A DNA stretch of 64,000 bases from Nothophaeocryptopus gaeumannii. Taxonomy: Eukaryota; Ascomycota; Dothideomycetes; Mycosphaerellales; Mycosphaerellaceae. Made by a program: the position numbers and the translations under genes. The notes below the pieces were generated by a model that was not told the DNA's origin, made no database searches, and saw only the letters and a program-made list of their open reading frames with translations. How positions within the stretch are numbered: the first letter of the stretch is position 1; each line of letters starts with the position of its first letter. Shown one piece after another: positions 54,755 to 64,000 of the stretch. The stretch covers positions 1,364,001 to 1,428,000 of the forward strand of contig JASISA010000023.1 of the NCBI GenBank assembly GCA_031771865.1, written 5' to 3'.

Positions 54755-55450
54755 TCAGGCACTCGCCCACTCCTCATCAAGCCGCCCAGCAACCCTCTTC
54801 ATCCCCTCCAACGCCCTCAGCACCACCTCCCACTTCACCCCTTTATCCTCGATCTTCATCTCCTTCACCAACTGAAAGAAATCCGCCGTAATCCCAAAAG
54901 GATCGTCTTCATCCCTCTTCGCCTTCCCAGCACTCAACCCTGGTACCCTCCCCTGAAAAGACTCCTCCAACCACCACATCAAATTCTCCCAATTCGGCTG
55001 TCCCGTCGGATCAACATGCACTCTCAAAGTCGCACGATGTGGTGACATGTTCGTCCACTCCACAAGCCCGCGGATATCGTGATCGAGGATTGCGAATCCG
55101 AAGATATTTTCTCGGTAGAATATGTCAATAGCTTCGTGGCGGATTTGGCGACACGTTCGGAGGATGCATGGGTCCTCGGGCATAGGCACACCAATATGGA
55201 TGAGGATGGCGCCGGTTTCGACGAGCGCGTAGCGGTAGATGGTGTTACGGATCTCGCGGGGTAGTTGGAGGAGAGGGCATTCCTGCTCAGTCCAGAGCGC
55301 GTGACTTGCTCGGGGGTCGTTGCTTGGACGCGAAGGTCGATCTTTGCGTGGAGCGACTGGCTTGGTGTTCAGCCCAAGGAGAGTGCGGAAGCACGATGCT
55401 AAGGACCACCGAGAATCCATTTTTGAGGTAGTCAAATCCATCATCTGCAA
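54755..55450 (-). CDS. 2EXR-type (F-box-like) family protein (paralogue B)
   Basis: Intronless, 231 residues (or 221 from the Met at 55420). It has L-L-Q-L-P-R-E-I-R-N-T-I-Y-R-Y-A-L-V-E near residue 60, C-R-Q-I-R-H-E-A-I-D-I-F-Y-R-E-N near 98, then G-Q-P-N-W-E-N-L-M-W-W-L and a helical tail ending D-E-E-W-A-S-A. These proteins are very common and variable in filamentous ascomycetes, and the first block resembles an F-box. No biochemical role is established that I can cite. It is the intact neighbour of the decayed copy 450 bp downstream on the same strand. Confidence 0.8.
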   Translation of the reverse strand: MQMMDLTTSKMDSRWSLASCFRTLLGLNTKPVAPRKDRPSRPSNDPRASHALWTEQECPLLQLPREIRNTIYRYALVETGAILIHIGVPMPEDPCILRTCRQIRHEAIDIFYRENIFGFAILDHDIRGLVEWTNMSPHRATLRVHVDPTGQPNWENLMWWLEESFQGRVPGLSAGKAKRDEDDPFGITADFFQLVKEMKIEDKGVKWEVVLRALEGMKRVAGRLDEEWASA

Positions 55451-56252
55451 TGTATTTGCGTAGAGCCGGGATACGCGTAAGTTGGGCTTCGAAAAGTAGA
55501 CTTGATAGCTTTGTGCTCAAACATCGAAAAAGCGATGCTTAGATTCTGTGCGTCTCAGAAGTAAAATGTGAATTCTTATATCTCGCCGTCTGAGGACAAA
55601 AGCCCCCATCTCGAAGCTCGGGTTCCGCACTCGAAAACTTTGTAGCTCAAGTTAACCATAGTCAAGTGCGCGAAGTTGAGGACCGTCCGGTGCGTGAGTC
55701 AAGCTCTGTTGCAGTGAGTGGCCATACTCACCAAAGCAACGTAATGCCCGGGTTCGTGCAGTCGTTAATCTTCGCCCGCTGCGACGGGTCTGTCCTCACC
55801 AAGCCAGATCAAGGGCAGGACTCGAGCCACGGAGGAATATCGCGATGAGTGATTTTCAGGAGTCGTTTCTGGTATGGTGGAAGCTGCCTCTCAGACGAAC
55901 CTGTGGTAAACAAAGGTATGGCGCAGACCTGGAGGTGAGGAGGAAGGGAAGCCTGCTTATCACCAGCTTTCGCTTGGCAGCAGAATCACCGACAACTTCG
56001 AGCAAAGCCGGCAGCGTTCTTCTCTTATTGCACTGTGACGTGCCGGAGGCCAAAGGCCAGGCCGATATCAAATAGACATTCTTATTAGGAGGCGCTGAGC
56101 AATCTGTCTGACTCCCACCAAACCCATATCTACATATCCCTTGCCTTGCCCCGCGCCAATCACATGCGGTCTGGCTATTTCATGGTGTCCCACACAGGTC
56201 TGTTCGCTATCTTCCAGTGCATTTTGTGCTATTTCGTTCCGTTACCTCTTCC
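55451..56252. other. Intergenic, no gene seen
   Basis: About 800 bp upstream of paralogue B and downstream of the cytidylyltransferase gene. The small ORF at 55845-56075 has no domain. Confidence 0.45.
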
Positions 56253-56615
56253 TCAGCCAGGCAGATTTCCCAGTCCGTTGTCGAGAGCAGCGACTTGGTC
56301 CTCCCAGCCAGGTGGATAGTCTCCGTCTCCTTCTTTGGTTTGTTCAACCTCCTGCGCAGTGCTATCGTTTCTCTGGTCCTTCGCAGCTTCGAAGTCCTGC
56401 ACAGATGTAGCACCAGAATCAGAAGCCATGGCACCCACAGCAGCCACAGGAGCCACAGCCGCTCTTTGTGCGCCGAAGATGCTACTCGGATCAACAGTTT
56501 CAAACGGCGGCGGCTCGTAATTGAGCACACCCCCAGTAGCCACCCCACTGGAACTTCCACTCTGACTCTGTTGAACCGCTTGGCCAGGAAGATAAGCGCC
56601 AGGTACTCTCCCATC

Positions 56616-57971
56616 CTACGAGTGAATCTGCTCCGCCTGCTCCGCCCTTTCACTCTGTCTTCCCCTTTCACTTTCCTCAACCTCGCTCTCATCACCCGGG
56701 CTCCTCTCAGGACTCTCAGTAGGACTCTGCGCCCTGCTATCCGACAAGTTCCTTCTCTTACTACCTTCCATCCACCCCTTCACACCACCAATCAACCCCA
56801 TAGCATACCCAGCCGCAAAGTCGAGGTTCGATCCGCGTCCTTTGCCAGGAGTTGAGCTGCGCACACTCTCTTGACGAGAGAGTCGATCTGCTGCGATGCT
56901 CGAAGAATCTCTACTGCTCGGAGTCGCAGTGAGGCCGTTTCGCATCATGGACGGTGCGGGACTGCTAGGTCTGCTAGGCTGCCAGAGTTGACGGATCTCT
57001 TTGCTGAGTTCTTGCCCGGTGGTGGTCCAGTTCTGACGAATGTTCTCTCTCAGATCCGTTACATGTCGTTTGATATCGAGCTCGTTCTTCTTCAGCCAGG
57101 AGATGTTCAATTCTTGTCTCTTTGTGCCGCGCTTCAATTGTCGAGCGACGTATTGTTCGTAGTCTCGCACGATCTTGGTGATGATGCCGGTTGTGCTGAC
57201 GCCTTCTGTTCGCTGGGTCACAAGGAACATGCCCTTCTCCTTGATCTTTTTGTACACGTCATCTCCTTCCGCCGCGGCGTATGGCAAATCGTCGTGCGCA
57301 ACGTAGTCGATATTGTGCTTCTCGAGAAATTCGACGTCAAGGATCCAAGGGCAGTCTTCGATCACCTCGTCGACCCATCGACAATTTCTGACACTCTCTG
57401 CTCTCTCCGCTGCGCTCATGACCGTCAGACCCTTCCTTTTGTGCGTCTCGGCATCGCCCGTGACCCCAACGATCAGGTAGGTATCCGGGAATGCCATCTT
57501 CGCCTGCTGTAGCACACGCATGTGTCCCAAATGGAAGAGGTCGAACACTCCATCGGCGTATACTCTCACAGGCCTGTCTTTCGGCGGAGGATTGGTCTTG
57601 TATCCACCTGCAGGATCAACAGCGCCTGCCTTGGGCGGTGGAGCCATTCGCATCTTGCCTGCCTCTCCATGCTCGCCAGAGCCCTCCGTCGCGCCATTGA
57701 CGGGCATGGCTACGCGGTGTCCGGTCTCAATCTGGATCTCAGGTTTCGCAGGTTGCTTTCCGTTGGCTTTGGCGGAGCTGCTGGCGCGTGTTCGCTTAGC
57801 TGGAGGATCCATGTTGTTGCTTTCCTTCGCTTTGTCGGAGCTCTTCTTAGGCGTAGCTTCTCCGGCGCGTGAAGTAGGCCGGCTCGTAGGTGCTGCCGCG
57901 TCTGATGAGGTGGCCTCGTTCATGGTGACATCTTTGGCGGAGGATGCCGCTCTCTTGCGCTTAGGTGCCAT
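56616..57971 (-). CDS. PCT1: Choline-phosphate cytidylyltransferase
   Basis: Makes CDP-choline from CTP and phosphocholine, the rate-limiting step of the Kennedy pathway, on nuclear/ER membranes. 451 residues. The N-terminus is a Lys/Ser-rich disordered segment with a possible NLS. The catalytic domain starts [16 protein letters not shown] (about residue 135-150, H-x-G-H motif), then [10 protein letters not shown] and the [12 protein letters not shown] signature (about 255). An amphipathic region [11 protein letters not shown] follows, then a Ser-rich tail. The stop is TAG (56616-56618). The same frame stays open for 120 more codons to 56253, with coding-like content (N-Y-E-P-P-P-F-E-T-V; Y-P-P-G-W-E-D-Q), so the true C-terminus may be longer through splicing or readthrough. 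Confidence 0.93.
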   Translation of the reverse strand: MAPKRKRAASSAKDVTMNEATSSDAAAPTSRPTSRAGEATPKKSSDKAKESNNMDPPAKRTRASSSAKANGKQPAKPEIQIETGHRVAMPVNGATEGSGEHGEAGKMRMAPPPKAGAVDPAGGYKTNPPPKDRPVRVYADGVFDLFHLGHMRVLQQAKMAFPDTYLIVGVTGDAETHKRKGLTVMSAAERAESVRNCRWVDEVIEDCPWILDVEFLEKHNIDYVAHDDLPYAAAEGDDVYKKIKEKGMFLVTQRTEGVSTTGIITKIVRDYEQYVARQLKRGTKRQELNISWLKKNELDIKRHVTDLRENIRQNWTTTGQELSKEIRQLWQPSRPSSPAPSMMRNGLTATPSSRDSSSIAADRLSRQESVRSSTPGKGRGSNLDFAAGYAMGLIGGVKGWMEGSKRRNLSDSRAQSPTESPERSPGDESEVEESERGRQSERAEQAEQIHS

Positions 57972-58943
57972 TGTGGAAGATGAGTTGTTCGGTCGATGGA
58001 GGTTGGTGAAGGTACGAAGAAGAAGGTTGTTCAGGAGGGAATGGCGACTCGAAGGAACGTGTCAAGAGAGGATCATGTTATACTTTTAAATTAGAGCGTC
58101 CGAGCTGGGGCCCATAGAATGTCTTGGTGGATCGTCAATGGCTCGACACATATCTTTGGTGCGTTAGGCACGTGTTGATTGTTCATTCAAGCAGAGACAT
58201 TCACGGCATCTATATAGACACTCACGATCACATCTACAAGAACAGGTTACGGAGCATGCGACATTTTGCCAACCACGGCCGCATGTGACGGAATCGCCGG
58301 TGCCAAGCTGGCAGCAAAGACCGACGTCACTCGCATCAAGCCTGCTTGGGAGCTGCATGGCATGGCATGGCTTTGGTGGAAGCTTGCAGGAAGCATATGC
58401 CACCGATACGTACCTCGACCACCACGCTGGTGGGTAGGACAAGACCGACTCATAGTAGTAAGTACACCCGCATCACAGTCTGCCAAGAACAACGTATGAT
58501 AACTCATGATAGTGACTTGGGAAAGATAAGGAGCAAGAGGTTGGCTTTTGCTCTCCTTCCAAAGAAGAACCTGACCTGTTGTGTACACACACCACACCCA
58601 CTTTGATACTGACTGACTCCACGCGGAACGCACACAATGCAACAAGTCAAGCCCAATGCAGCCGCTCCATGCAATCCACAGCGTTCTGTTCTAGGGTGAA
58701 GGTGGTGACAAAGTGTTTGCTGCCTTTCGCGTCTCTGCAAAAGATCGAGAGTCGCAAACGTAGGTGGTACGGAGAGCAGTATTTTGAATCGATGAGGTCG
58801 AAGAAACAAGAGCGTGGTGAAAGTAATTCTTCCGTACGTGATGATGGTGAATTGGGGTCGTCGATCATGCTGTGTCTCGGTCGCGTCGCTAAGGGGTATC
58901 AATTCCGTGAGAATCTCTTGTCTGCATGCGCCATGGCGCCTCA
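57972..58943. other. Intergenic, no gene seen
   Basis: About 970 bp holding the cytidylyltransferase promoter and the PP2C 3' UTR. No supported gene. Confidence 0.5.
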
Positions 58944-60728
58944 TCACTTCAAATGTTCAGGCTCCGCGGTCTTCTCAATCGGGTCGGCTGCTTGCTTTGT
59001 CGTCGCAACCTCCTCTGGCTTGGCGTCGGATTGCCCAGTCATTCGCTGCTTGCTCTCCTCCACCTTTGCACTGATGTCACTCCCTGCAGGCGCAGGTGTC
59101 TCCTCTCTTGTGCTTCGGTCTTGCGTCTGTCCGTTCGATTTCGATTCCTGGTTGCGCTGCACTGCTTCGTCATCCTTCTCTTCGGTATCGGACGCCTCTT
59201 CCGCTTCGCCGCGATCTTCCATGTCGACATCTCCGTCGTGATCATGAGCTTGGCCTGTCAAAATCTCAGTACCATCTCCGAGAAGAATGATTCGGCCACC
59301 CCGACCTAGCATTCGTGTTCTCTGATCCATGTCCTTGTCGTAGTCGTCTGGCGAGTCGTCGAATCGGTGGTGCATGCCGGGTCCTCTGAACTCAGCTGGA
59401 AGAGGATTAGCTATCCGCATCCTGCGAAGGAGAGGGATCTGACTTGCCATATTCTGGAGGCGCGCAAGGTCCGTCTCCATTCGCGACACGGTCGCCGATC
59501 ATCTTGTACCACTCTTCCTTGGTCTTGCCGTTGAGCAAAGCGACAATGATCATTGTCATGTTGTCACAGCCAACGCCGCCAGTCTCCGAGTTCGAGGCCA
59601 GGCAGTTGTCCATCATATTCTCACAGATTGCGTGCAGCTCCTGCTTCGCGGCAATCCCTCTTCGCACGAATTCGACAACGGCTTGCGATGACTGGCAGTC
59701 CCAGATACCTATGCAATGTCAGTTTGTGCCTTCTCCCAAGACTGTCAACTGTGGCTTACCGTCGCAAGCGATGACGAGAAACTCGTCGTCGTCACCCAGC
59801 TCGTGGACGGTGACATCAGGATATGCGGTGACAATCTGTTGCTCTGGTGGCAGATCCGCGCTCTTCTTGAACTCAAAGTCTCCGATGGCTCTGCTGAGCG
59901 CCAAGTTACCGTTCACTCTCCCAAAGTCAACGAAGCCTCCTGCAGCGCATATGCGTGCCTTCTCGCCCTCATTTTGCGGCTTGTGGTCGAAAGACAAAGG
60001 CTTTGCACGCCCTTTGATGCCAAGTACGGATCTCGAATCGCCAGCATTGCCCTGTAGCAATCAGTATCTTCACCGCATGTAGATGTGCTTCTCGCTCATA
60101 CCACGTAGACCTTATCCTTTGTGATGATGCCGCATGAAGCAGTGCATCCTGAAACCTCCTCTTCGTATTTGGGATCTGCGCAGGCATTTGTCAGCAAGCG
60201 AACCTGGACTTGGAGTGCGCGGTGCGATGTGGAGGCATACCGCTCAAGATGGCCCTGTCGATGGCAAGAAAGCCGTCCTTGAGTGCCTGCTCGAAGTCCT
60301 TACTCTTGAAGGACTCCTGCTTCGCGATGATCTCATGGAGGTGCTCTCCCGTATAAAGCGCAACCTTGTCTCCTCCATGCCCATCGTAGACACCGAAGAA
60401 TGATATCCGCACATCCGAGTTCGCTGGCTTTAGCTCTTCATCGCCTTCGAGGGGTTGGAGGTCCAGGACGGCGGCGTGTGCGTCCTCCATGCTGATTCGC
60501 CATCCTTGCATGGCACTGACGCCAAACAGGACTCGGTCATCTTGGCCTTCATCTGATTTCTGCGGGGGTCAGTGGGCGAATGCCTAGACGTAGGTGAAGT
60601 CCCTAGCAACGCGCGTCCGAGGTAGCTACATATGTAGTGGGAACCGCATCTGAATCCGCCTCGTCGCCGCGCCAGGAAGGATCTGTACATACCTTGTCCA
60701 CCACGGGCTCCGATAGTGTCTGACCCAT
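58944..60728 (-). CDS. PP2C protein phosphatase (Ptc2/Ptc3 type)
   Basis: Six exons on the minus strand: 60693-60728, 60241-60559, 60102-60175, 59760-60051, 59448-59708 and 58944-59395, totalling 477 residues. Exon 1 encodes only M-G-Q-T-L-S-E-P-V-V-D-K, a typical Ptc2 start with a potential N-myristoylation Gly. Metal-binding PP2C motifs follow: W-R-I-S-M-E-D-A-H, V-Y-D-G-H-G-G, N-A-G-D-S-R, D-H-K-P, L-A-L-S-R-A-I-G-D-F, A-C-D-G-I-W-D and G-C-D-N-M-T. The C-terminal extension is acidic and disordered. Intron 5 (59396-59447) begins GCAAGT, a GC-AG intron; only this junction gives the conserved P-P-E-Y-A-E-F-R-G-P-G-M. The enzyme is a Mg/Mn-dependent Ser/Thr phosphatase acting on stress MAPK and checkpoint kinases in yeasts. 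Confidence 0.93.
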
Positions 60729-61978
60729 GACTGGTTATCCTCTCCGCGGAGCGACAGCAGTATGTCTGCTGTTGAATTTTCGCGCAAGGCGGTTATTAAG
60801 TGGGGCGGGTGTGTAGAAGCGGGCGGTGGTGAAGTCGAGTGAGGGCGGTGGACGAGCGCGAGTCGTAGCGGCGGGCATGCAGGTACGGACAGAAATTGGC
60901 GGTGCTGGTCACTCTCGATGGGTTGTTTTCGGCGCCGGCGGTGGTGCACGGTGAATATAAGGGGCGGCGGGCGGTGATGTTGCGTGGATCAAGATGTTTG
61001 ATCGCGTGTCCAGTGAGGTTGGTGTGGTATGGATGCCCACGAAATATGACGCAGAGGGGAAGAAAGCTTTGGCTTCCCGCAAATTGCACCACCGCAACGA
61101 CCTCAGCAACAACGAAATGGTCAGATATGGGCAGAAGGGGATACGAGCGAGGTATTGTTCAGCAGCGGCATAGGACGAAACGCCATCACAGTATTCGGTG
61201 TGCAGGTGAGGTCACGCGATGAAAGCAAATTCTAGCGGCTCTGCTGGCTGTAGTCTCGGCCCTGAGGTCGGCGGGGCAGGGTGACTTCACCTTTTGAGTC
61301 TCACTTCGTACCTCGACACTCGCATCGCCTTGATCATACCTAGGTTATATCGTACGTCGTATAGACGATTTACGAGCCTCATCGATATACATCGTAGGCG
61401 GCAGGCTCGCGAAGCCGTACGGAACTCGCATTGAGGTTTCCCTTCAACTTCAAAGACACTAGAGGGCCATCATCGCTTCCCACACCTGAGACCATCGTAG
61501 CAAGGCGGAGAGGAAGCCCACGGCTCTCCTCTATCAACAGGGAGCAAGGAGGCTCTCATCAAGGGTTGGAGTAGGAAAGAAACAGTGCCAAGGAGAGTGT
61601 CTCAATCACGGAGGAGAAGATCGAGCGGCTTCCTGCGTCTTGATTAGCTATGACATATACCGCTAACGGATGAAGCGCCCTTTATTCAGCAACCAAGTCC
61701 TTCGCCCGCTCTTCAACCCCAAAGCTTTTATTCAATTTCCCCAATCCACTAGGCTGGGTGGCGTACACACTTCCGCTATTGTTCAAGTGGCACTGCCGGC
61801 TGAAGCAACCCGAAGGCAACGTGCTTGGAACGACCTACGAGCTGTGTCAAGCTCCTCGTCCTGCATGGTGTCTCTTCTTCTGCGACCTCGAGGTCTTCCG
61901 TTCCCCCTCTGACCACCTGTTCTCATCAGCGTTGTCTTCTCGCAGCCTCCATCGGGAAGGCTCGCCTTGAAGAATTTC
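60729..61978. other. Intergenic, no gene seen
   Basis: About 1.25 kb upstream of the PP2C gene. Short ORFs only. Confidence 0.45.
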
Positions 61979-62546
61979 TTACGCCCAACGCAAGTCTACT
62001 GCCGCCAGAGTCGCATGTTGAAGGTCTAGGACCGGCTCGAGCTCCTCCCAAGTAGACGAGTCTTTTAGCATGGACAAAGTAGCGAACATGGATCGCACGA
62101 TATGCTCTTCGAGCTCAAGTGGTTGTGTCTGGCTCGAGCCTGGCTGCGGTCCAGGTCCCTTCAGGTACCCAGCCACGCACTCTTCTCGATAGTAGCTTCT
62201 GAGCCACAGAATCAAGTTCGCCCAGTTCGGCGTCTGTCCATGGTTCATATGTGTCTTTGTATCCTCCTTAATCAACCCTGCGGCTCCCAGGGCCAACACC
62301 TGCTTGGTCCATCTAAGTAGAATGGCAGGGTCGTATGCTTCTTGGTAAAGCGCGAAGCCGCTCTTGGCGTAGAAGATCGACGCTGCTTCTGCACGGACCT
62401 TCTTGCAAACGAGGAGCGGGCCTGGTTCAGCGAAATGCTGGAGGGAAACCGGGAGTTTCTCGTCGTCGAGGAGGGCAGCGCGATAGATGCGATTGCGCAA
62501 CTCGCCGGGGATCTAGGAACAACTTGGAGTTGTTTGCGGCGGCCAT
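61979..62546 (-). pseudogene. 2EXR-type family member with 5' frame break (paralogue C)
   Basis: An open frame of 173 codons (61979-62500) contains L-R-N-R-I-Y-R-A-A-L, K-K-V-R-A-E-A-A-S-I-F-Y-A-K-S and P-N-W-A-N-L-I-L-W-L, matching paralogues B and D. The family's L-P-G-E start is out of frame with the natural start at 62546 (M-A-A-A-N-N-S-K-L-F-L-D): the joint near 62510 appears to lack two bases relative to F-L-A-L-P-G-E-L in paralogue D. An alternative is an upstream exon spliced at TTCCTAG (62511). Either a frameshifted pseudogene or an unresolved 5' exon. Confidence 0.6.
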
Positions 62547-62725
62547 CGCGATCCGTACTCTGAGGTGGATGAGATTGAGATGTCGAGGTTGAAAATGGCA
62601 AAGAAGTTCAGCGAAGCTTTCTAGTCCGACGCATGGGCCGTAAGCAAACGCGTCTAACGCTTTCACATGCGCATCAGCTCCTTCACTTGCTGTCCTTTGT
62701 GACATGTGACAGTCCGATCGACCTC

Positions 62726-63408
62726 TCACAACCACAACCGATTCGCCTTACCCAAAAACGCATGCCAGTCCTCCACCTCCACTGCGACGTCCTCCAACTC
62801 CACCCCTGCGTACTTGAGAATCTTCACAATCTCGAACAGCCCCGCAAGCAGCTCTCTCTCGACTTGAAACACCCCGCCGGTGGTCGCCGAAGCTGGATCC
62901 AACATCGCGCACAAGCCAAGCGTAGTGAAGTACGATGGAAGCAAGGGAGTAGGGTAAGGATAGCCGACGCTGCCTTCAAAGTATCTGCAAAGCCAAAGGT
63001 AGGCATTCGGCCAGGAGGGCGTCTGCGACAGCGGCAGAGTAGTTTTGGGCTCAGCCTAGTACATTGCAATATCAGTAGTCGCACTCTCGTGTAGATCAAA
63101 TATCAACGACTCACCTTCCATCTCCTCTTAATCACGTCACAATTCTTCTCCCACTCGACCAAAATATCCGAATCATGGTCTACCATTGCCACAGCAAATT
63201 CACTGTCCGCATACCAGATCGGTGCAGCCACATGGCGAATTTGCTTGCTGGCTTTTAGGATGCCTGGCTCCGGTACGCCTCGAGGTGTGACTTGGACATG
63301 ATCGGGCGAGCGGAGGACATGATCGTAGATTCGGTTGCGGAGCTCGCCTGGGAGGGCGAGGAATGCCGAAGGCGTGCCGGTCTGTGAGATCGCTTGTTGT
63401 TCGGCCAT
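62726..63408 (-). CDS. 2EXR-type (F-box-like) family protein (paralogue D)
   Basis: Exons 63115-63408 and 62726-63055 are joined by a 59-nt intron (GTGAGT...ACTGAT...TACTAG, phase 0), giving 207 residues. Motifs: F-L-A-L-P-G-E-L-R-N-R-I-Y-D-H-V-L-R near residue 15, S-K-Q-I-R-H-V-A-A-P-I-W-Y-A-D-S near 55, and after the intron P-S-W-P-N-A-Y-L-W-L. The C-terminal part is helical, with L-L-A-G-L-F-E-I-V-K-I-L. It lies about 180 bp upstream of paralogue C on the same strand. Role unknown. Confidence 0.78.
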
Positions 63409-63590
63409 AGTTTCCTTGACACGGTCTGCTGTCGTGAGGTCGGAGCGTGTCTGTCAGGAGGGAGATGGAGGAGATCGGGAACGCAGAAAAGGAGTTCGTC
63501 CTTCGTTCACTGCTTGGCGGCTCGATTCCTCTAGTTTCTTCTTTCCATCTGCGTCTATCTTACATGTCTCATTTCTCATACACGTCTCTT

Positions 63591-64000
63591 TCACAACTTG
63601 CTCCTCTCCGGTATCAGTGAATAGGCCTTCGGTTGGCTCTCCAGCCAGTCTCGGTTGATCTGGTCCACGCTTTGGCAGCCGGCGACATTCATCATGATGT
63701 CAAGATCCGCCAGCAAGGACTTCATGACATGTCGTACACCGTGCTCGCCCATGATCGAAAGGCCCCAGACCCATAGTCGTCCGACGAAGACGAACTTCGC
63801 CCCGAGAGCAAGAGCCTTGAAGACGTCCGATGCGCCGCGGACGCCGGAGTCGAACATGATGTATGTCTTATCGCCGACCGCTGCAAGCATCTCAGTCAGC
63901 ACACATCCCACATCGGCCAGCCATCATAACTTCCGACTTACCATCAACAATCTTCTCCAAAGCATCCAAACTAGCAATCGCGCCATCAACCTGCCTCCCC
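63591..64000 (-). CDS. FMN-dependent 2-hydroxyacid dehydrogenase, C-terminal part
   Basis: Partial: the gene runs off the right edge. Exons 63942-64000 (incomplete) and 63591-63880 are joined by a 61-nt intron (GTAAGT...TTGCAG). The translation has G-R-Q-V-D-G-A-I-A-S-L-D-A-L (G-x-Q-x-D in place of the usual G-R-Q-L-D), then I-M-F-D-S-G-V-R-G-A-S-D-V-F-K-A-L-A-L-G-A-K-F-V-F-V-G-R, the phosphate/FMN-binding end of the barrel, and a C-terminal helix with H-V-M-K-S-L-L-A-D-L-D. The family includes lactate dehydrogenase/monooxygenase and glycolate oxidase. The substrate cannot be told from this part. Confidence 0.88.

Noticed and set aside
57520..58089. 189-codon plus-strand ORF opposite the cytidylyltransferase N-terminus
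   Set aside because: Antisense shadow of a low-complexity Lys/Ser/Ala-rich region; no domain or splice support.

Overview
The window is nuclear DNA of a filamentous ascomycete. Genes carry many short introns (about 45-135 nt) with GTxxGT starts, CTGAC/CTAAC-like branch sites and CAG/TAG ends. The gene content (class II hydrophobin, UstYa-family protein, DASH subunit, 2EXR-type proteins) fits Pezizomycotina. A Dothideomycete is my best guess but is inference. All spliced models below were assembled by hand from splice motifs and reading-frame continuity.

1-8.4 kb is a transposon island. The 3' half of a Tad-like LINE (+) faces a second copy of the same element (-), tail to tail. The second copy is saturated with CpA-to-TpA changes on both strands (RIP). 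A RIP-degraded hAT transposase relic follows. On the edge of the island sits a two-exon gene too small for ordinary ORF calling, for a 64-residue secreted six-cysteine protein (8461-8710), then a dead sugar-transporter fragment (about 9.0-9.5 kb).

9.5-21 kb: a GPI-type secreted protein, the histone chaperone Rtt106, a small conserved unknown protein, and a divergent pair made of a hydantoinase/DUF917 protein and an NCS1 nucleobase/hydantoin permease that share a 405-bp promoter.

21.6-26.5 kb is the most unusual segment: two different secreted precursors with Kex2-type repeats flank a UstYa-family (DUF3328) gene and a small secreted protein gene. Precursor 1 has four 33-residue repeats ending in an RR site. 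Precursor 2 has eleven segments that all end in Trp, most followed by KR/RR plus EA/DP/EP-type dipeptides, including four C-x-G-A-x-C-F-K-S-W peptides; it looks like an alpha-pheromone precursor. The group resembles a dikaritin-type RiPP locus or a pheromone locus, but neither core type matches a known product that I can name.

26.8-46.7 kb is mostly conserved core genome: GH3 beta-glucosidase with PA14, a large unknown protein, a GPI-anchored protein, an amidohydrolase, a CorA remnant, a divergent shugoshin/DAD2 pair, the PP1 inhibitor Ypi1, and exportin-1 (Crm1).

48-64 kb: class II hydrophobin, six-exon amino-acid permease with one defective-looking splice site, four members of a 2EXR-type family (two intact, two decayed), phosphocholine cytidylyltransferase, a PP2C phosphatase with a GC-AG intron, and the 3' end of an FMN-dependent 2-hydroxyacid dehydrogenase cut by the window edge.
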